A stretch of DNA of 61,702 nucleotides. Origin: Pelistega indica (GTDB lineage Bacteria; Pseudomonadota; Gammaproteobacteria; Burkholderiales; Burkholderiaceae_B). The stretch spans positions 1-61,702 of the forward strand of contig NZ_AYSV01000001.1 of assembly GCF_000506865.1 (NCBI RefSeq). The letters are read 5' to 3'. Of the stretch, positions 27,869 to 39,335 are shown piece by piece. Numbering within the stretch: the first letter of the stretch is position 1; each line of letters begins with the position of its first letter. The notes below the pieces were generated by a model. It made no database searches, was not told the DNA's origin, and was given only the letters and a program-made list of their open reading frames with translations. Both the position numbers and the translations under genes were made by a program.

Positions 27869-29128
27869 ATGCATATTTATGTACTAGGAAGTGGTGTTGT
27901 TGGTGTGACTACCGCATATTATTTAGCTAAAAAAGGGTGTGAAGTAACCGTTATTGATCGTCAAGACGGCTCAGCGCTAGAAACAAGTTTTGCAAATGCA
28001 GGTCAGATTTCCCCGGGCTATGCTTCCCCTTGGGCTGCACCTGGCGTGCCATTAAAGGCTATCAAATGGATGTTTCAAAAGCATTCTCCGTTGATTATGA
28101 AATTAACGTCAGATATTACCCAATACAAATGGATAGCTCAGTTAATCGCAAACTGTAACGAGCAAAGCTATTCTATTAATAAAGAACGGATGGTGAGGAT
28201 GTCTGAATATAGTCGTTATTGTATTCAGCAGTTACGTCAGGATACTGGCATTACTTATGAGGATCGCCAAAAGGGGACAATCCAGTTATTCCGTAAACAA
28301 CAGCAATTAGATGGTATTAGCAAGGATATTGATGTTCTTAAAGAAATGGGAACTCCGTATGAAGTATTGGATAGGGAAGGTATTCTTCGGTATGAGCCAG
28401 GTCTAAAGGACAAAATTAATGAATTTGTGGGGGCTTTACGCTTACCTAATGATGAAACTGGGGATTGTTTTTTATTTACCCAGAAATTAACACAAATGGC
28501 CAAAGATATCGGTGTTAATTTCCGTTTTAATAAAAATATTGAAAAATTAGAATTACAAAATAATCAAATTAAAGGGGTTTGGATAGATGGTGAGCTAGAA
28601 ATAGCTGATGCTTACGTAGTATCGTTGGGATCTTATAGTACAGCGATGCTAAAGTCTGTTGGCATTAATGTACCTATTTATCCTTTAAAAGGGTTTTCAC
28701 TGACAATTCCCATTACGGATGAATCAAAAGCTCCTCAATCAACGGTCTTGGATGAAAGTTATAAGGTTGCTTTAACTCGTTTTGATAATCGAATTCGAAT
28801 GGGTGGTATGGCTGGTGTTAATGGTTTTGATTTAAGTTTAAAGCAACGTTATAGAGATACTTTGCATGAGGTGTTTAATCATGTATTTCCAGGTGCAGGC
28901 AATTTAGATGAGGCAACATTCTGGACAGGATTACGTCCAGCGACTCCTGACGGGACACCTATTGTAGGTAAAACACCTTACCCTAATTTATGGATTAATT
29001 CTGGGCATGGCACTCTAGGTTGGACGATGAGTTGTGGATCAGCTAAGTATATTTCTGATTTGATTACTCACCAAACACCAGAAATTAGTACAGAGGGTTT
29101 TGATTTAGAACGCTACCAAAAAAGTTGA
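27869..29128 (+). CDS. dadA: D-amino acid dehydrogenase (small subunit type)
   Basis: A 419-residue FAD enzyme of the DadA family that oxidises D-amino acids (typically D-alanine) to 2-oxo acids at the inner membrane and feeds electrons to quinone. The FAD-binding G-S-G-V-V-G motif is at residues 7-12, followed by V-I-D-R for the ribose. [17 protein letters not shown] is the family hallmark. [15 protein letters not shown] and [10 protein letters not shown] are in the C-terminal FAD domain. No alr/dadX racemase is adjacent. A terminator follows. Confidence 0.95.
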   Translation: MHIYVLGSGVVGVTTAYYLAKKGCEVTVIDRQDGSALETSFANAGQISPGYASPWAAPGVPLKAIKWMFQKHSPLIMKLTSDITQYKWIAQLIANCNEQSYSINKERMVRMSEYSRYCIQQLRQDTGITYEDRQKGTIQLFRKQQQLDGISKDIDVLKEMGTPYEVLDREGILRYEPGLKDKINEFVGALRLPNDETGDCFLFTQKLTQMAKDIGVNFRFNKNIEKLELQNNQIKGVWIDGELEIADAYVVSLGSYSTAMLKSVGINVPIYPLKGFSLTIPITDESKAPQSTVLDESYKVALTRFDNRIRMGGMAGVNGFDLSLKQRYRDTLHEVFNHVFPGAGNLDEATFWTGLRPATPDGTPIVGKTPYPNLWINSGHGTLGWTMSCGSAKYISDLITHQTPEISTEGFDLERYQKS

Positions 29129-29152
29129 TGTACAAATCTGTTGTATGAGATG

Positions 29153-29197
29153 AAAAAATCCTCTGTGATAGTTTAATTAACAACAGAGGATTTTTTT
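29153..29197. terminator. Bidirectional terminator between dadA and rdgC
   Basis: A 14-bp stem (29153-29166 with 29183-29196) has an A-tract on one side and T7 on the other. It serves both convergent genes. Confidence 0.92.
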
Positions 29198-29218
29198 ATA
29201 GTTAAACTGTTTATTGGA

Positions 29219-30131
29219 TTATGAGGGTTTCTTCTCGCCACCAAGAGCTTCGGTTAAACTCACTAATAAACCATTAAACTCACCAACCATCAAGGCCATT
29301 TCAGCATCAAAGTTCTCAATAATATCATCACTACCAACATTTTCACGAGACTCTGCTAATACCTCAAGAGGGGCTATTTTTTTGATATCACCCGCATCAT
29401 TGAGGACGAATGAAACACGATCATTCCATGTCATCGCAAGTTTTGTACACGTTTTACCTGATGTAATATGTTTATTCAGCTCATCTTGTTCAGGAGAATG
29501 GTTAGCATAGCGCACACTAATACGGGAATCAGACATAGACTTAAGCTCTGTGTCCTGATCAATCGAAAAATCTGCAGGGGCTTCATCACTAATGAGCCAT
29601 TCAGTCATACAGCTAGTAGGTGATTTTTCAGTCATAAAGCTTAGAATAGGTAATGGCTCTAATACTTTGGCTAGCATACCAATGATTTCATCGGCTTTGC
29701 TACTAGCACCAGCATCGATAATTAACCAGTGATTATCTAAATCAAAATAAATACGCGTCTCTCTATAAATACTAAAAGCTTTCGGTTTAAGAGCAGCGGC
29801 TACATTTTCCTTAATTTCTTTCATTTGCTTGCGACCTACTTTATAGCCTTGCTGTTCTTCAACTTCGGCAGCTTTGGCTTTAGCAAATTGAGTAATAACA
29901 GAAGCAGGGAGTAACTTTTTCTCAATAAGTAAACGGCATAAAAAAAACGTGTCCAACTTTGTGTACTAGCGTATCTTCTTCTTCAAAAACAGGAGCCCAG
30001 CCCATATTAAGTGGCTCACCTGAAAATTGGCCTTCCACAAAGCGCTGTTTGTTCAATAGAGTCTCTAGCTCGTCAGTAGATGGTTTCCAAGAGGGAGAAA
30101 GGCGAAATACTTTTAGATTTTTAAACCACAT
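29219..30131 (-). pseudogene. rdgC: Recombination-associated protein RdgC, frameshifted
   Basis: RdgC forms a ring around double-stranded DNA and modulates RecA. Two frames cover it: 29922-30131 opens M-W-F-K-N-L-K-V-F-R-L, the family start. 29219-29956 carries the remainder, with E-V-E-E-Q-Q-x-x-K-V-x-R-K and W-L-I-I-D-A. They meet at an A8 run on the plus strand (29940-29947). Removing one base joins V-H-K-V-G-H-V-F-F-L-C-R and gives 303 residues, identical in length to E. coli RdgC. A homopolymer error is likely. It lies divergently upstream of recA. Confidence 0.88.
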
Positions 30132-30263
30132 AAAAAGCTCTCAATTTATATAAAGAAAGGGGACTATTTTAACTAACTACTACTGAAAAAAGTTAGAATA
30201 CAAAGCAATTAAGCGAATCTACTTTCAGTAGAAATATATAAATTTGTAGGATATTTACATCCA

Positions 30264-30279
30264 CTGTATAGACATACAG
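30264..30279 (+). promoter_or_regulatory. LexA box of recA
   Basis: CTGTATAGACATACAG is a perfect CTGT-N8-ACAG SOS box, 72 bases upstream of the recA start. Confidence 0.94.
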
Positions 30280-30350
30280 TACTATTAATGTAATAATAAC
30301 ATATATTCTAACAAATCGCAGTTAACTTATTATTTCATAGGACCCTAATT

Positions 30351-31427
30351 ATGGATGACAAACAATCAAAAGCGACCTCTGCAGAACGTGCCAAGGCTTT
30401 GAGTGCGGCATTAGCCCAGATCGAAAAACAATTTGGTAAAGGTTCTGTTATGCGCTACGGTGATAATGAAGTAGCACATGATTTACAAGTAGTATCAACA
30501 GGCTCTTTAGGTTTAGATATTGCTTTAGGCGTAGGTGGTCTTCCTAGAGGACGTGTCATTGAAATTTATGGTCCAGAATCCAGTGGTAAGACAACACTAA
30601 CATTACAAGTTATTGCAGAGATGCAAAAAATTGGTGGTACATGTGCTTTTATTGATGCTGAGCACGCATTAGATGTGCAATATGCGGCAAAATTAGGCGT
30701 TAATCTTGAGGATTTATTGATTTCCCAACCAGATACTGGTGAACAAGCACTAGAGATTACAGATGCTCTTGTACGTTCTGGGTCAGTAGATTTAATCGTC
30801 GTAGACTCAGTGGCAGCATTGGTGCCACGTGCCGAAATTGAAGGCGAAATGGGGGATAATTTACCAGGCTTGCAAGCACGCCTTATGAGCCAAGCTCTAC
30901 GTAAATTAACAGCATCCATCAAACGTACAAATTGTATGGTGATTTTTATTAACCAAATTCGTATGAAAATTGGTGTAATGTTTGGTAGCCCAGAGACCAC
31001 AACGGGTGGTAATGCCTTAAAATTCTACTCATCGGTACGCCTTGATATTCGCCGTATTGGCTCCATCAAAAAAGGTGATGAAGTTGTTGGTAATGAGACT
31101 CGAGTCAAGGTAGTCAAAAACAAAGTAGCGCCACCATTCAAACAAGTTGAATTTGACATTATGTATGGTTCTGGTATCTCTAGAGAGGGCGAAATTATTG
31201 ATTTAGGCGTTAAAGCTGGTATTGTCGATAAAGCAGGGGCGTGGTTTAGCTATGACGGTACACGTATTGGTCAAGGAAAGGACAATGTGCGTGAATATTT
31301 ACGTGAACATCCAGAAATGGCCCGTGAAATCGAAAACAAAATTCGCCAAAATTTAGGTATTATTGAGCTTGCTCATAGTTCAGATACCGATGCTGATGAT
31401 GCAGACGAGGATTTTGTCGAAGAGTAG
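30351..31427 (+). CDS. recA: Recombinase RecA
   Basis: The strand-exchange recombinase and SOS co-protease, 358 residues. It has Walker [10 protein letters not shown] near residue 67-75, L1/L2 DNA loops (L-M-S-Q-A-L-R-K and G-G-N-A-L-K-F-Y), the M-R-Y-G-D motif, and an acidic C-terminal tail. The start follows AGGA-like sequence. It is controlled by the LexA box upstream. recX follows after a large hairpin, and rdgC lies divergently. Confidence 0.99.
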   Translation: MDDKQSKATSAERAKALSAALAQIEKQFGKGSVMRYGDNEVAHDLQVVSTGSLGLDIALGVGGLPRGRVIEIYGPESSGKTTLTLQVIAEMQKIGGTCAFIDAEHALDVQYAAKLGVNLEDLLISQPDTGEQALEITDALVRSGSVDLIVVDSVAALVPRAEIEGEMGDNLPGLQARLMSQALRKLTASIKRTNCMVIFINQIRMKIGVMFGSPETTTGGNALKFYSSVRLDIRRIGSIKKGDEVVGNETRVKVVKNKVAPPFKQVEFDIMYGSGISREGEIIDLGVKAGIVDKAGAWFSYDGTRIGQGKDNVREYLREHPEMAREIENKIRQNLGIIELAHSSDTDADDADEDFVEE

Positions 31428-31441
31428 TGTAATTTTTTAGG

Positions 31442-31482
31442 GCATAACACTCACTTTATTGTGATGGAAGTGAGTGTTATGC
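31442..31482 (+). terminator. Large hairpin between recA and recX
   Basis: A perfect 15-bp stem (31442-31456 with 31468-31482, loop 11) is directly after the recA stop. No T-run follows on either strand, so it is not a classic terminator. It could attenuate read-through into recX or stabilise the recA mRNA 3' end. Confidence 0.6.
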
Positions 31483-31710
31483 TAGATGGCTAAAGCTTTG
31501 TTGATAAGGTCAAGCGGCACTATAAATGAAATCTAATAGCTTTTACTAATCAGCTCTCCCATAAATTAAATGCCTTATGATACACAGGCAATAAGCAACT
31601 TACTCAGTAACACTGGGTACTGGGTTAAGACTTTCTATCGTAAAGCAAAGATTTATGTGCCAACCATCATTTTTGTATCTACCATAGTCATAAGGATAAA
31701 CTAGGTTACG

Positions 31711-32238
31711 ATGAATAACTGTTCTGATGATAATCAACGGTCACAAAGTGATAATCAACGACAACAAAGGGCACGAGCTCAACGTTCTATTTCTGACACC
31801 ACCCTTCCAAAAGAAGTAAATTTATTAACAAAAGCCGTAACGCTATTATCTTCGCGAGAGTATTCAGCGCATGAGTTACGTAAAAAGCTATCTCACTATA
31901 GCGATGATAGTGACAAAATTGAAGAGGTGATTCAACGTCTTCAAAAAGAAAATTGGCAATCTGATCAACGTTTCATGGATAATTTTGTTAGTTTTCGGCA
32001 AGGAAAATGGGGCAATCTGAAAATCTTGCAAAGCTTAAAAACACATCAACTTTCTTCTGAAAGTCTGAATGAGCTGAAAGAAACACTCAAAGAAACAGAG
32101 CTGAGCAGAGCATTAGAAGTATGGGAAAAAAAATTCCATGGTCAAAAAGCTCAAACACCTCAAGAAAAAGCAAAACAAATTCGTTTTCTAAGTAGTCGTG
32201 GTTTCAGTAGTGAGGTTATTCGCAAAATTGTACTGTAA
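31711..32238 (+). CDS. recX: RecA regulatory protein RecX
   Basis: A 175-residue RecX-family protein that caps or disassembles RecA filaments. After a hydrophilic Gln/Ser/Asp-rich extension of about 40 residues come the tandem three-helix RecX repeats: L-L-S-S-R-E-Y-S-A-H-E-L-R-K-K-L, then L-Q-K-E-N-W-Q-S-D-Q-R-F, then F-L-S-S-R-G-F-S-S-E-V-I at the end. The gene is 283 bases after recA. I see no second LexA box, so expression may depend on read-through from recA. Confidence 0.92.
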   Translation: MNNCSDDNQRSQSDNQRQQRARAQRSISDTTLPKEVNLLTKAVTLLSSREYSAHELRKKLSHYSDDSDKIEEVIQRLQKENWQSDQRFMDNFVSFRQGKWGNLKILQSLKTHQLSSESLNELKETLKETELSRALEVWEKKFHGQKAQTPQEKAKQIRFLSSRGFSSEVIRKIVL

Positions 32239-32262
32239 TAGACGCAATTTTTTACATTAGAT

Positions 32263-33037
32263 TTATTGCTGATTAGTGTTATGTTGGTTTCGCAACCATA
32301 AGTCAGCATATTTAATAAAAGTAGAATGAGCAGATAAGACGGCTAATAGGAAACCATGTCTACCATCTAAAAAACCAGCTTTTAAAATATACATTTTTCC
32401 AAAGGTTGCTATTGCATGAGTAAGCGCTTGAAAGAGAGTTGCTTTTTTATTTTGCGTATATCGTTGCTCAGCCCAAGCCTTTGCATAATTAGCCGATTTA
32501 ACTAAATATTGATGTAGACTAGTATACGTAATATGATTAATATCTCCTTTAAGGCTAATAACATCAAAACCTTCGGGGATAATCACACTTTCATGTACCA
32601 GATTGTCGTTATAACGTGTTGTTTTAGTGCGATATAGACGACGAACATAGTCAGGATACCAACCTGAATGATATATTTTTTTACCAAATACTTCACTTAA
32701 TCTAGGCATTTGATAAATAGCGTTGTCTTTATCAGCCTGTATTGCTTCTAAAATAGATATTTTTTAGAGTGGGTGTAATACGCTCATCTGCGTCAAGCCA
32801 TAGGACATAATCACTGCTTATATATGATTGCGCAAGTTGCCGTTGTTTACCAAAACCAGGCCAGTTAGTGTTTTGATAAAATTTAGCTCCATATTTTTCA
32901 GCAATTAGTGGCGTATCATCTGTACTACCAGAGTCAAGGATAACAATCTCATCTACCCAATCTTTGACTGAGTCTAAACAGGCTGCAAGATGATAACTTT
33001 CATTTTTGACAATCATCGCTACAGATAAGCTTGGCAT
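32263..33037 (-). pseudogene. Family 2 glycosyltransferase (WaaE/KdtX/LgtF-like), frameshifted
   Basis: A GT-A-fold glycosyltransferase, probably adding a hexose to the lipooligosaccharide core. 32732-33037 holds the opening [10 protein letters not shown], the D-S-G-S-T-D-D-T motif and D-A-D-E-R (metal/nucleotide-sugar binding). 32263-32709 holds the acceptor part, with [11 protein letters not shown] and V-H-E-S. The frame is lost at a T6 run (32760-32765). One fewer base restores a 257-residue protein of normal size for the WaaE/KdtX group. It is convergent with recX and divergent from the heptosyltransferase-like gene. Confidence 0.82.
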
Positions 33038-33145
33038 ATGAGTATAATCCTTTTGTTTTGCGAAAATTTAGTGTCATTCTAATGCTATTTGAGTTTGCAG
33101 TCATTTAAAATAGAGCTTAAATTAATAATTGCTTATTGATAAACC

Positions 33146-34182
33146 ATGAAAAAAATTCTAATTATACGTAATGATAAGCTTGGTGATTTTATGCTGATAT
33201 GGCCAGCATTGGCTATGCTTAAAGCCTCATTGCCTAAATGTCATTTAACCGCTTTGGTACCTGCTTATACATCAGAAATTGCACGTGCTTGCCCATATCT
33301 GGATGACATTATTATTGATTCAGGTAAAAATGCACCTAAAGAAGCTAAAAATCGGCTCTTAGATACGATTACACAACATCATTTTGATGCAAGTATTAAT
33401 TTTTTTTCTGATTTTTATAATGCTTCTTTAGTATTCAAAGCAGGAATTCCCACTAGAGTAGCACCAGCAACAAAGTTATTCCAATTCCTTTATAACCAAC
33501 GCTTATGGCAACGACGCTCCCAATCGAAGCAGCCAGAGTATGTTTATAATATAGATTTGGTACGTTATTTTTTGCAGCTAGAAAAAGTTCCTCCTAAAGA
33601 AGTATCGGCACCATATTGGCAATTTGACTCTGATTTACTTGACCATCAAAAAGCACAATTGGTGTCAGCATTAGGGCTAGATAGTAATACACCTTGGGTA
33701 TTTGTCCATGCCGGAACAGGGGGGTCGGCAAATAATCTTAGTCTTAATCAATATGCTGATCTTATTGAGCATATTCTCTATCATTATGATGCTCAAGTCG
33801 TATTGACAGCGGGGCCAGCAGAAGCTGATAAGGCATATACGCTAAAAACGCTTATCAAAAAAATACAGAGAGGGTTTTTATTTATGATAAAAATCAAGGA
33901 ATGGTGGATTTCGCTCGATCTATTGCTTGTGCTAAAGTGTTCATTGGAGGATCGACAGGACCGTTGCATATTGCTGGTGCCTTAAATAATTACACTGTAG
34001 GGTTTTATCCTAGTAAGCGATCTGCCACCCCTTTACGTTGGCAAACCATTAATGATGAAAATAAACGCTTAGCTTTTTCACCGAATAAAACCAAAGAGAC
34101 TCAGGATGATTTGACAAGCATCTCAATTGCCAACGATGTATTACCTTCCTTATTAACTTTTTTAGATCGAATATTGAAATAA
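33146..34182 (+). pseudogene. Family 9 (heptosyltransferase-like) glycosyltransferase, frameshifted
   Basis: A GT-B enzyme of the ADP-heptose:LPS heptosyltransferase family (WaaC/WaaF/RfaQ-like) acting on the LPS inner core. It has the N-terminal R-N-D-K-L-G-D-F-M-L-I-W-P motif, then V-H-A-G-T-G-G-S-A-N-N in the middle. In the second frame (from 33901) is G-G-S-T-G-P-L-H-I-A-G-A-L, the family signature. The frames part at an A7 run (33857-33863). Adding one A gives I-K-K-N-T-E-R-V-F-I-Y-D and a 345-residue protein. The first frame otherwise runs into unrelated residues to 33985. Missing base in a homopolymer is likely. Confidence 0.85.
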
Positions 34183-34233
34183 AAAAAGCTTGGTTTATAT
34201 TAGATAATGACCAATCTAAACAAGCTTTTTTTA
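34182..34233. terminator. Bidirectional terminator between the glycosyltransferase gene and argH
   Basis: AAAAAAGCTTG pairs with CAAGCTTTTTT, with a secondary TTAGA/TCTAA stem inside. T-tracts occur on both strands, so it serves both convergent genes. Confidence 0.9.
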
Positions 34234-34249
34234 AATTAAGTAGTCAATA

Positions 34250-35647
34250 CTACTCAGCTAAAATACGTTCGGCTTCTGCCTTAACTCGCTCAGGTGCTGT
34301 ACCACCGATGTGATTACGGGCAGAGACAGAACCTTCCAGCGTAAGTACCTCAAAGACATCTTTATCAATAGCTTGATTGAAGGCTTTAAGCTCTTCTAAG
34401 CGTAAATCGGCTAAATCAATCCCTTTTTGTTCACATTCACGAACAGCCAACGCAACAGTTTCGTGAGCATCACGGAAGGGTAGTCCTTTTTTAACTAAAT
34501 AATCAGCTAAATCTGTTGCTGTAGAAAAGCCCTGTAAAGCGGCTTGGCGCATATTATCTGCTCTAACTTTAATACCACTTACCATATCAATAAAGATAGT
34601 TAAGGTATCACGTAAGGTATCAGCAGAATCGAATAGCCCTTCTTTATCCTCTTGATTATCTTTGTTGTACGCTAAAGGCTGACCTTTCATGAGTGTTAAT
34701 AAGCCAATCAAATTACCATTCACGCGACCAGTTTTACCACGAGCAAGTTCAGGTACGTCAGGGTTTTTCTTCTGGGGCATAATAGAACTCCCCGTACAAA
34801 ATCTATCAGCAAGGTTGATAAAGCCAACTCGAGGACTCATCCATAAAATTAACTCTTCTGAAAGACGTGAAATATGCGCCATGACAAGGCTTGTAGCTGC
34901 GCAAAACTCAATGGCAAAGTCTCGATCAGAAACAGCATCTAAAGAGTTACGGCAAATACCTTCGAACGAAAGTGTTTTCGCCACGCGTTCCCTATCGATA
35001 GGGTAGGAGGTGCCAGCTAAGGCAGCGGCACCAAGAGGGAGTTGATTTACTCTCTTACGGCAATCTATTAATCGTTGGTAATCACGACCAAACATTTCCG
35101 CATAGGCCAATAGATGATGACCAAAGGTAATGGGTTGAGCCACTTGCAAATGAGTAAATCCGGGCATAATAGTCGCATAATGCTCTAGAGCTGTTGTGGC
35201 TAAAGCTTTGCGTAATTGCTTTAATAAATCAGCGCTAATATCAATCTCATGGCGTAGCCATAAACGGATATCCGTTGCTACTTGGTCATTACGTGATCGA
35301 CCAGTGTGTAAGCGCTTACCTGCATCACCTATTAACTCTACCAGTCTTTTTTCAATATTTAAGTGAACATCTTCTAAATCTAACTGCCATGAGAACTGAC
35401 CAGACTCGACTTCCTCAAGAATAACCTTCATTCCTTTTTGGATATCTTCATAATCTTTGGGAGAAATTACACCCACATGGCTTAACATTTCTGCATGGGC
35501 TAATGACCCTTGAATGTCAAAGGGTGCTAGGCGTGTTTCAAAAAAGACTGAGGCGGTATAACGTTTCACTAGCTCAGAAACTGGTTCAGAAAAACGAGCT
35601 GACCAAGCTTCACTTTTTTTATCGAATTGATTTTGTGTTTGACTCAT
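34250..35647 (-). CDS. argH: Argininosuccinate lyase
   Basis: The final step of arginine synthesis, splitting argininosuccinate into arginine and fumarate; cytosolic homotetramer. 465 residues, full length. It has [13 protein letters not shown] near the N-terminus, [10 protein letters not shown] in the middle, and the fumarase/lyase signature [12 protein letters not shown] near residues 283-294, which carries the catalytic Ser. It opens with the family's W-S-A-R-F-S-E-P. It stands alone, diverging from nadE. Confidence 0.98.
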   Translation of the reverse strand: MSQTQNQFDKKSEAWSARFSEPVSELVKRYTASVFFETRLAPFDIQGSLAHAEMLSHVGVISPKDYEDIQKGMKVILEEVESGQFSWQLDLEDVHLNIEKRLVELIGDAGKRLHTGRSRNDQVATDIRLWLRHEIDISADLLKQLRKALATTALEHYATIMPGFTHLQVAQPITFGHHLLAYAEMFGRDYQRLIDCRKRVNQLPLGAAALAGTSYPIDRERVAKTLSFEGICRNSLDAVSDRDFAIEFCAATSLVMAHISRLSEELILWMSPRVGFINLADRFCTGSSIMPQKKNPDVPELARGKTGRVNGNLIGLLTLMKGQPLAYNKDNQEDKEGLFDSADTLRDTLTIFIDMVSGIKVRADNMRQAALQGFSTATDLADYLVKKGLPFRDAHETVALAVRECEQKGIDLADLRLEELKAFNQAIDKDVFEVLTLEGSVSARNHIGGTAPERVKAEAERILAE

Positions 35648-35787
35648 AGTGATAAGGTAAAAAAATAGATTGATGCCTAATAGATAAGTGTTAAAAATTT
35701 CCTTCTGATTATAATAAATTCAAGGCAAAAATAGTGGTAATGTGTGATAATTCTCGCAGTTACTATTATTTTTTAAAGTGAGTCTTC

Positions 35788-37455
35788 ATGTCTTCATTTC
35801 TCATTGGTTTGGCACAAATTAATCCTGTTGTGGGTGCGTTCCAGCATAATATCGAGTTAATTATCAATGCAGCCAGAAAAGCTGCAGAAAAGGGCGTTAA
35901 TATTCTTGTTTTACCTGAACTGGCATTAACAGGGTATCAACCAGAGGACTTGATGTATCGTAATAAATTTATCAATGACCATGATGCTGCTTTAGTCTTA
36001 TTGATGAAGCAATTAGCAGAGTTCAAGGATTTATATGTTCTTGTTGGGCATCTTGATAAACAAAAAGACGCTTTGTATAACGCCGCCTCTGTTGTCGTTA
36101 ATGGTAATAAAATTTGCACGTACTACAAAGATACTTTACCTAATTATGGTGTTTTTGATGAGCATCGATATTTCACATCAGGTGATGAGGCATGTGTTTT
36201 TGAGCTTAATGGTCACAAATTTGGTGTCGTTATCTGTGAAGATGTATGGTTAGCTGAAGCGCCTGCTAATGCAAAAAAAGCAGGTGCACAGACACTATTA
36301 GTACTCAATGCATCACCTTATACTATGCATAAGGACGAACAGCGAATTGAAATTGTTCGTCAAAATGTCTCTAGCCATGAGATGAATATTTTTTACTGTA
36401 ATAATTTGGGTGGACAAGACGAATTAGTCTTTGATGGGAACTCTTTTGCATTAGATAAAACAGGAAAAAGTGCAGGTGAGTTAAATGCTTTTGTAGATGC
36501 ATTGGGTATTTATTCATTAGAAAATGACAGTATTGAGTTAAAAGATATTGTTGAGCTAGCCCCGAATAGTTTTTCGGTAATGGATGTGCCGTTGCAAAAA
36601 AACCTAAGTGAAGGGATTGAGTCAGAGGTCTGGCGAGCCCTAGTGATGGCAACTCGTGATTATTGCCAAAAGAATGGGTTTAAAAAAGTCGCTTTAGGTT
36701 TATCTGGTGGTATAGATTCAGCAGTGGTATTGGCTATAGCCGTAGATGCTCTTGGTGCTGATAATGTACATGCGGTGATGATGCCTTCACGATATACAGC
36801 AGATATTTCCGTTAATGATGCGGCTGAAATGGCAAAAATACTAGAGGTAAAATACGATGAAATTGCTATTGCTCCGATGTTTGATGCTTTTTTGAGTAAT
36901 TTGGCACCTGTATTTAATAATCTACCTATCGATACCACGGAAGAGAATATTCAAGCGAGAATTCGAGGTGTTCTTTTAATGGCATTTTCAAATAAATTTG
37001 GTTATTTGATTTTAAATACGGGTAATAAGTCTGAGTTGGCGACAGGTTACAGCACGCTATACGGTGATATGGTAGGTGGCTTTGCCGTTATCAAAGATAT
37101 TCCTAAGACATTGGTGTTTAGTCTGGCTAAATGGCGTAATACACTTGGTCGCGTCATTCCAGAACGTATTATTACTCGCCCTCCAAGTGCCGAATTACGT
37201 GACAATCAAACGGATCAGGATAGTTTACCTGAGTATGCCGTACTTGATGATATTCTTGAACGTATGATGGAACTTAATCAGTCCAGTGATGAGATTATCG
37301 AGGCAGGTTTTAATCCAGAGGAAGTGGAAAAAGTGGCTCGTTTACTCCGCATTAATGAGTACAAACGCCGTCAAGGTGCCCCAGGTCCAAAAATAACTCG
37401 TAGGGCTTTTGGACGTGATTGGAGAGCACCTATTACTAATGGTTATCGTTATTAA
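35788..37455 (+). CDS. nadE: Glutamine-dependent NAD+ synthase
   Basis: A 555-residue two-domain enzyme converting deamido-NAD, ATP and glutamine to NAD. The N-terminal nitrilase-fold glutaminase (1-270) has catalytic Glu in L-P-E-L-A-L-T-G-Y near 44, a Lys near 117 and Cys near 150 in V-I-C-E-D-V-W. The C-terminal synthetase has the PP-loop L-S-G-G-I-D-S-A near 306. G-N-K-S-E-L-A-T-G-Y-S-T-L-Y-G-D is the deamido-NAD site. AGTGAG precedes the start. glnB follows 24 bases downstream and is probably co-transcribed, linking two glutamine-related functions. Confidence 0.97.
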   Translation: MSSFLIGLAQINPVVGAFQHNIELIINAARKAAEKGVNILVLPELALTGYQPEDLMYRNKFINDHDAALVLLMKQLAEFKDLYVLVGHLDKQKDALYNAASVVVNGNKICTYYKDTLPNYGVFDEHRYFTSGDEACVFELNGHKFGVVICEDVWLAEAPANAKKAGAQTLLVLNASPYTMHKDEQRIEIVRQNVSSHEMNIFYCNNLGGQDELVFDGNSFALDKTGKSAGELNAFVDALGIYSLENDSIELKDIVELAPNSFSVMDVPLQKNLSEGIESEVWRALVMATRDYCQKNGFKKVALGLSGGIDSAVVLAIAVDALGADNVHAVMMPSRYTADISVNDAAEMAKILEVKYDEIAIAPMFDAFLSNLAPVFNNLPIDTTEENIQARIRGVLLMAFSNKFGYLILNTGNKSELATGYSTLYGDMVGGFAVIKDIPKTLVFSLAKWRNTLGRVIPERIITRPPSAELRDNQTDQDSLPEYAVLDDILERMMELNQSSDEIIEAGFNPEEVEKVARLLRINEYKRRQGAPGPKITRRAFGRDWRAPITNGYRY

Positions 37456-37467
37456 TATAATAAGTAG

Positions 37468-37818
<351 letters not shown>

Positions 37819-37851
37819 AAGTCTTATAGACTAAACGAGTAGTGTGTAAGC

Positions 37852-38427
37852 TTAGTAGTAAGCTAAGTTTGGGCGATGCTCTAATAATTGCCAAAAATCA
37901 GGTAAAAAGCACTCAATTACCATTAGTGGTTGGTGCTTTTTATAAAAAATAGATCGCCTCGCATAATTCAATGATAGTTCTTTATCTGTAGGAAAGTACT
38001 TTCGCTGTGAGCGAGCAATTTGTGTTGAGCGATAAATGCTGGCTACTTCAAATGCTGAACGTTGAATAGTTGGATCATGATAAAGAATTTCTGCTAAAGG
38101 ACGTGTATTTAAACGACGAATACCTTTCCATGTAGAATGTGAAGCAACGAGAGGGGTAAGACTTCTTGCCCAGACACAAGGGGTATCATCTATTCTCATC
38201 ACAATTTCTCTGACCCAAACAGGCGTATTGATTGGTTGATTAATAGCCAGACTTTCTTCTAATGATAAAGACTCTATGCATTCTTTTAATATGTTGATTT
38301 TTAAAGAGCCTACTTGTCTAAGGCCTTTAGTTAAAATACCTGGGCGTTTGAGGCAATAACGTTGTAAATTACTTAACGATGCTGGTGGCTGAGGACGCCA
38401 TATACTAGAATAGATAGAAAGTGACAT
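37852..38427 (-). CDS. ubiC: Chorismate lyase UbiC
   Basis: A 191-residue protein of the chorismate lyase family, which makes 4-hydroxybenzoate and pyruvate, the first step of ubiquinone synthesis. It shows the family pattern: V-W-V-R-E-I-V-M-R followed by P-C-V-W-A-R-S-L-T-P-L. Then comes R-P-L-A-E-I-L-Y-H-D-P, with R-S-x-F and R-x-S-x-F/Y product-site residues nearby (R-R-S-I-F-Y near the end). Sequence conservation in this family is low, but the motifs and length agree. It is convergent with glnB. Confidence 0.87.
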   Translation of the reverse strand: MSLSIYSSIWRPQPPASLSNLQRYCLKRPGILTKGLRQVGSLKINILKECIESLSLEESLAINQPINTPVWVREIVMRIDDTPCVWARSLTPLVASHSTWKGIRRLNTRPLAEILYHDPTIQRSAFEVASIYRSTQIARSQRKYFPTDKELSLNYARRSIFYKKHQPLMVIECFLPDFWQLLEHRPNLAYY

Positions 38428-38488
38428 TTTTTTGATTTGTTGTAAGACAGTGACTTATCTTAATTTTTTTTAATTATAAAAAACAAGT

Positions 38489-39214
38489 ATGGAAAAAAGT
38501 AGAGTTTCAAAATTATTAAGTGAACAGGGAATTTGCTCTCGTCGTGAAGCAGATGCATTTATCGAAAGAGGGTGGGTGCGTGTTGATGGGAAGGTGGTTG
38601 GTTTGGGTGATAAGGCTTTCCCTTATCAAAATATAACGTTAGATAAACAAGCTCTGGCACGACAATCGCAACAGGCTACTATTATTCTCAACAAACCTGT
38701 TGGTTATGTATCTTCGCAGGCTGAAAAAGGATATAAAGCAGCTATCTCTTTAATCACACCTGATCGACAATTTGACAAGACTCACAATAAGTTTGATCCT
38801 CAGCATCTAAAAGGTTTAGCTACTGCTGGACGGTTGGATATTGAGTCTCAAGGCTTATTAGTATTGACTCAAGATGGGCGTATTGCCAAGCAGTTAATTG
38901 GTGAGGACTCTGATGTTGAAAAAGAATATATTGTTCGTGTTGAGGGTAAAACATCTAGTAATAGTCTAAAGTTACTCAATCACGGATTAAGTTTGGATGG
39001 GCAACCCTTGCGAGAAGCTGAGGTAGAATGGATTAATGATGATCAACTACGATTTATTTTGTGGGAAGGCAAGAAACGTCAAATCCGTCGTATGTGTGAA
39101 ATGGTTGGTTTGAAGGTTGTAGGTCTAAAACGTGTACGTATGGGCAATGTGGCTTTAGCTGATTTACCACAAGGTCAGTGGCGTTATTTGAAACCATTTG
39201 AACGTTTTCTATAG
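38489..39214 (+). CDS. 23S rRNA pseudouridine synthase (RluF/RluB family)
   Basis: A 241-residue RsuA-family enzyme. The N-terminal S4 domain (1-60) contains [14 protein letters not shown]. The catalytic domain has the essential Asp near 117 in [15 protein letters not shown], then E-K-E-Y-I-V-R-V and [10 protein letters not shown]. The S-Q-A-E-K-G-Y insertion and the form of the Asp motif favour RluF (U2604, helix 69-80 region) over RluB/RsuA, but I would not fix the target base. ATG 38489 follows an A/T-rich leader with no strong ribosome-binding site. Confidence 0.9.
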   Translation: MEKSRVSKLLSEQGICSRREADAFIERGWVRVDGKVVGLGDKAFPYQNITLDKQALARQSQQATIILNKPVGYVSSQAEKGYKAAISLITPDRQFDKTHNKFDPQHLKGLATAGRLDIESQGLLVLTQDGRIAKQLIGEDSDVEKEYIVRVEGKTSSNSLKLLNHGLSLDGQPLREAEVEWINDDQLRFILWEGKKRQIRRMCEMVGLKVVGLKRVRMGNVALADLPQGQWRYLKPFERFL

Positions 39215-39335
39215 CCAAGTGTTGCTTATTTTCATAAAATAAGTCTTAAGAAGCTAATAAAATGTTAATTTTGTAGTTCCTTCATAAATTTGACATTATC
39301 ATACTGTTTTTAATTTTTCTTAATGTGGAAGAGTT

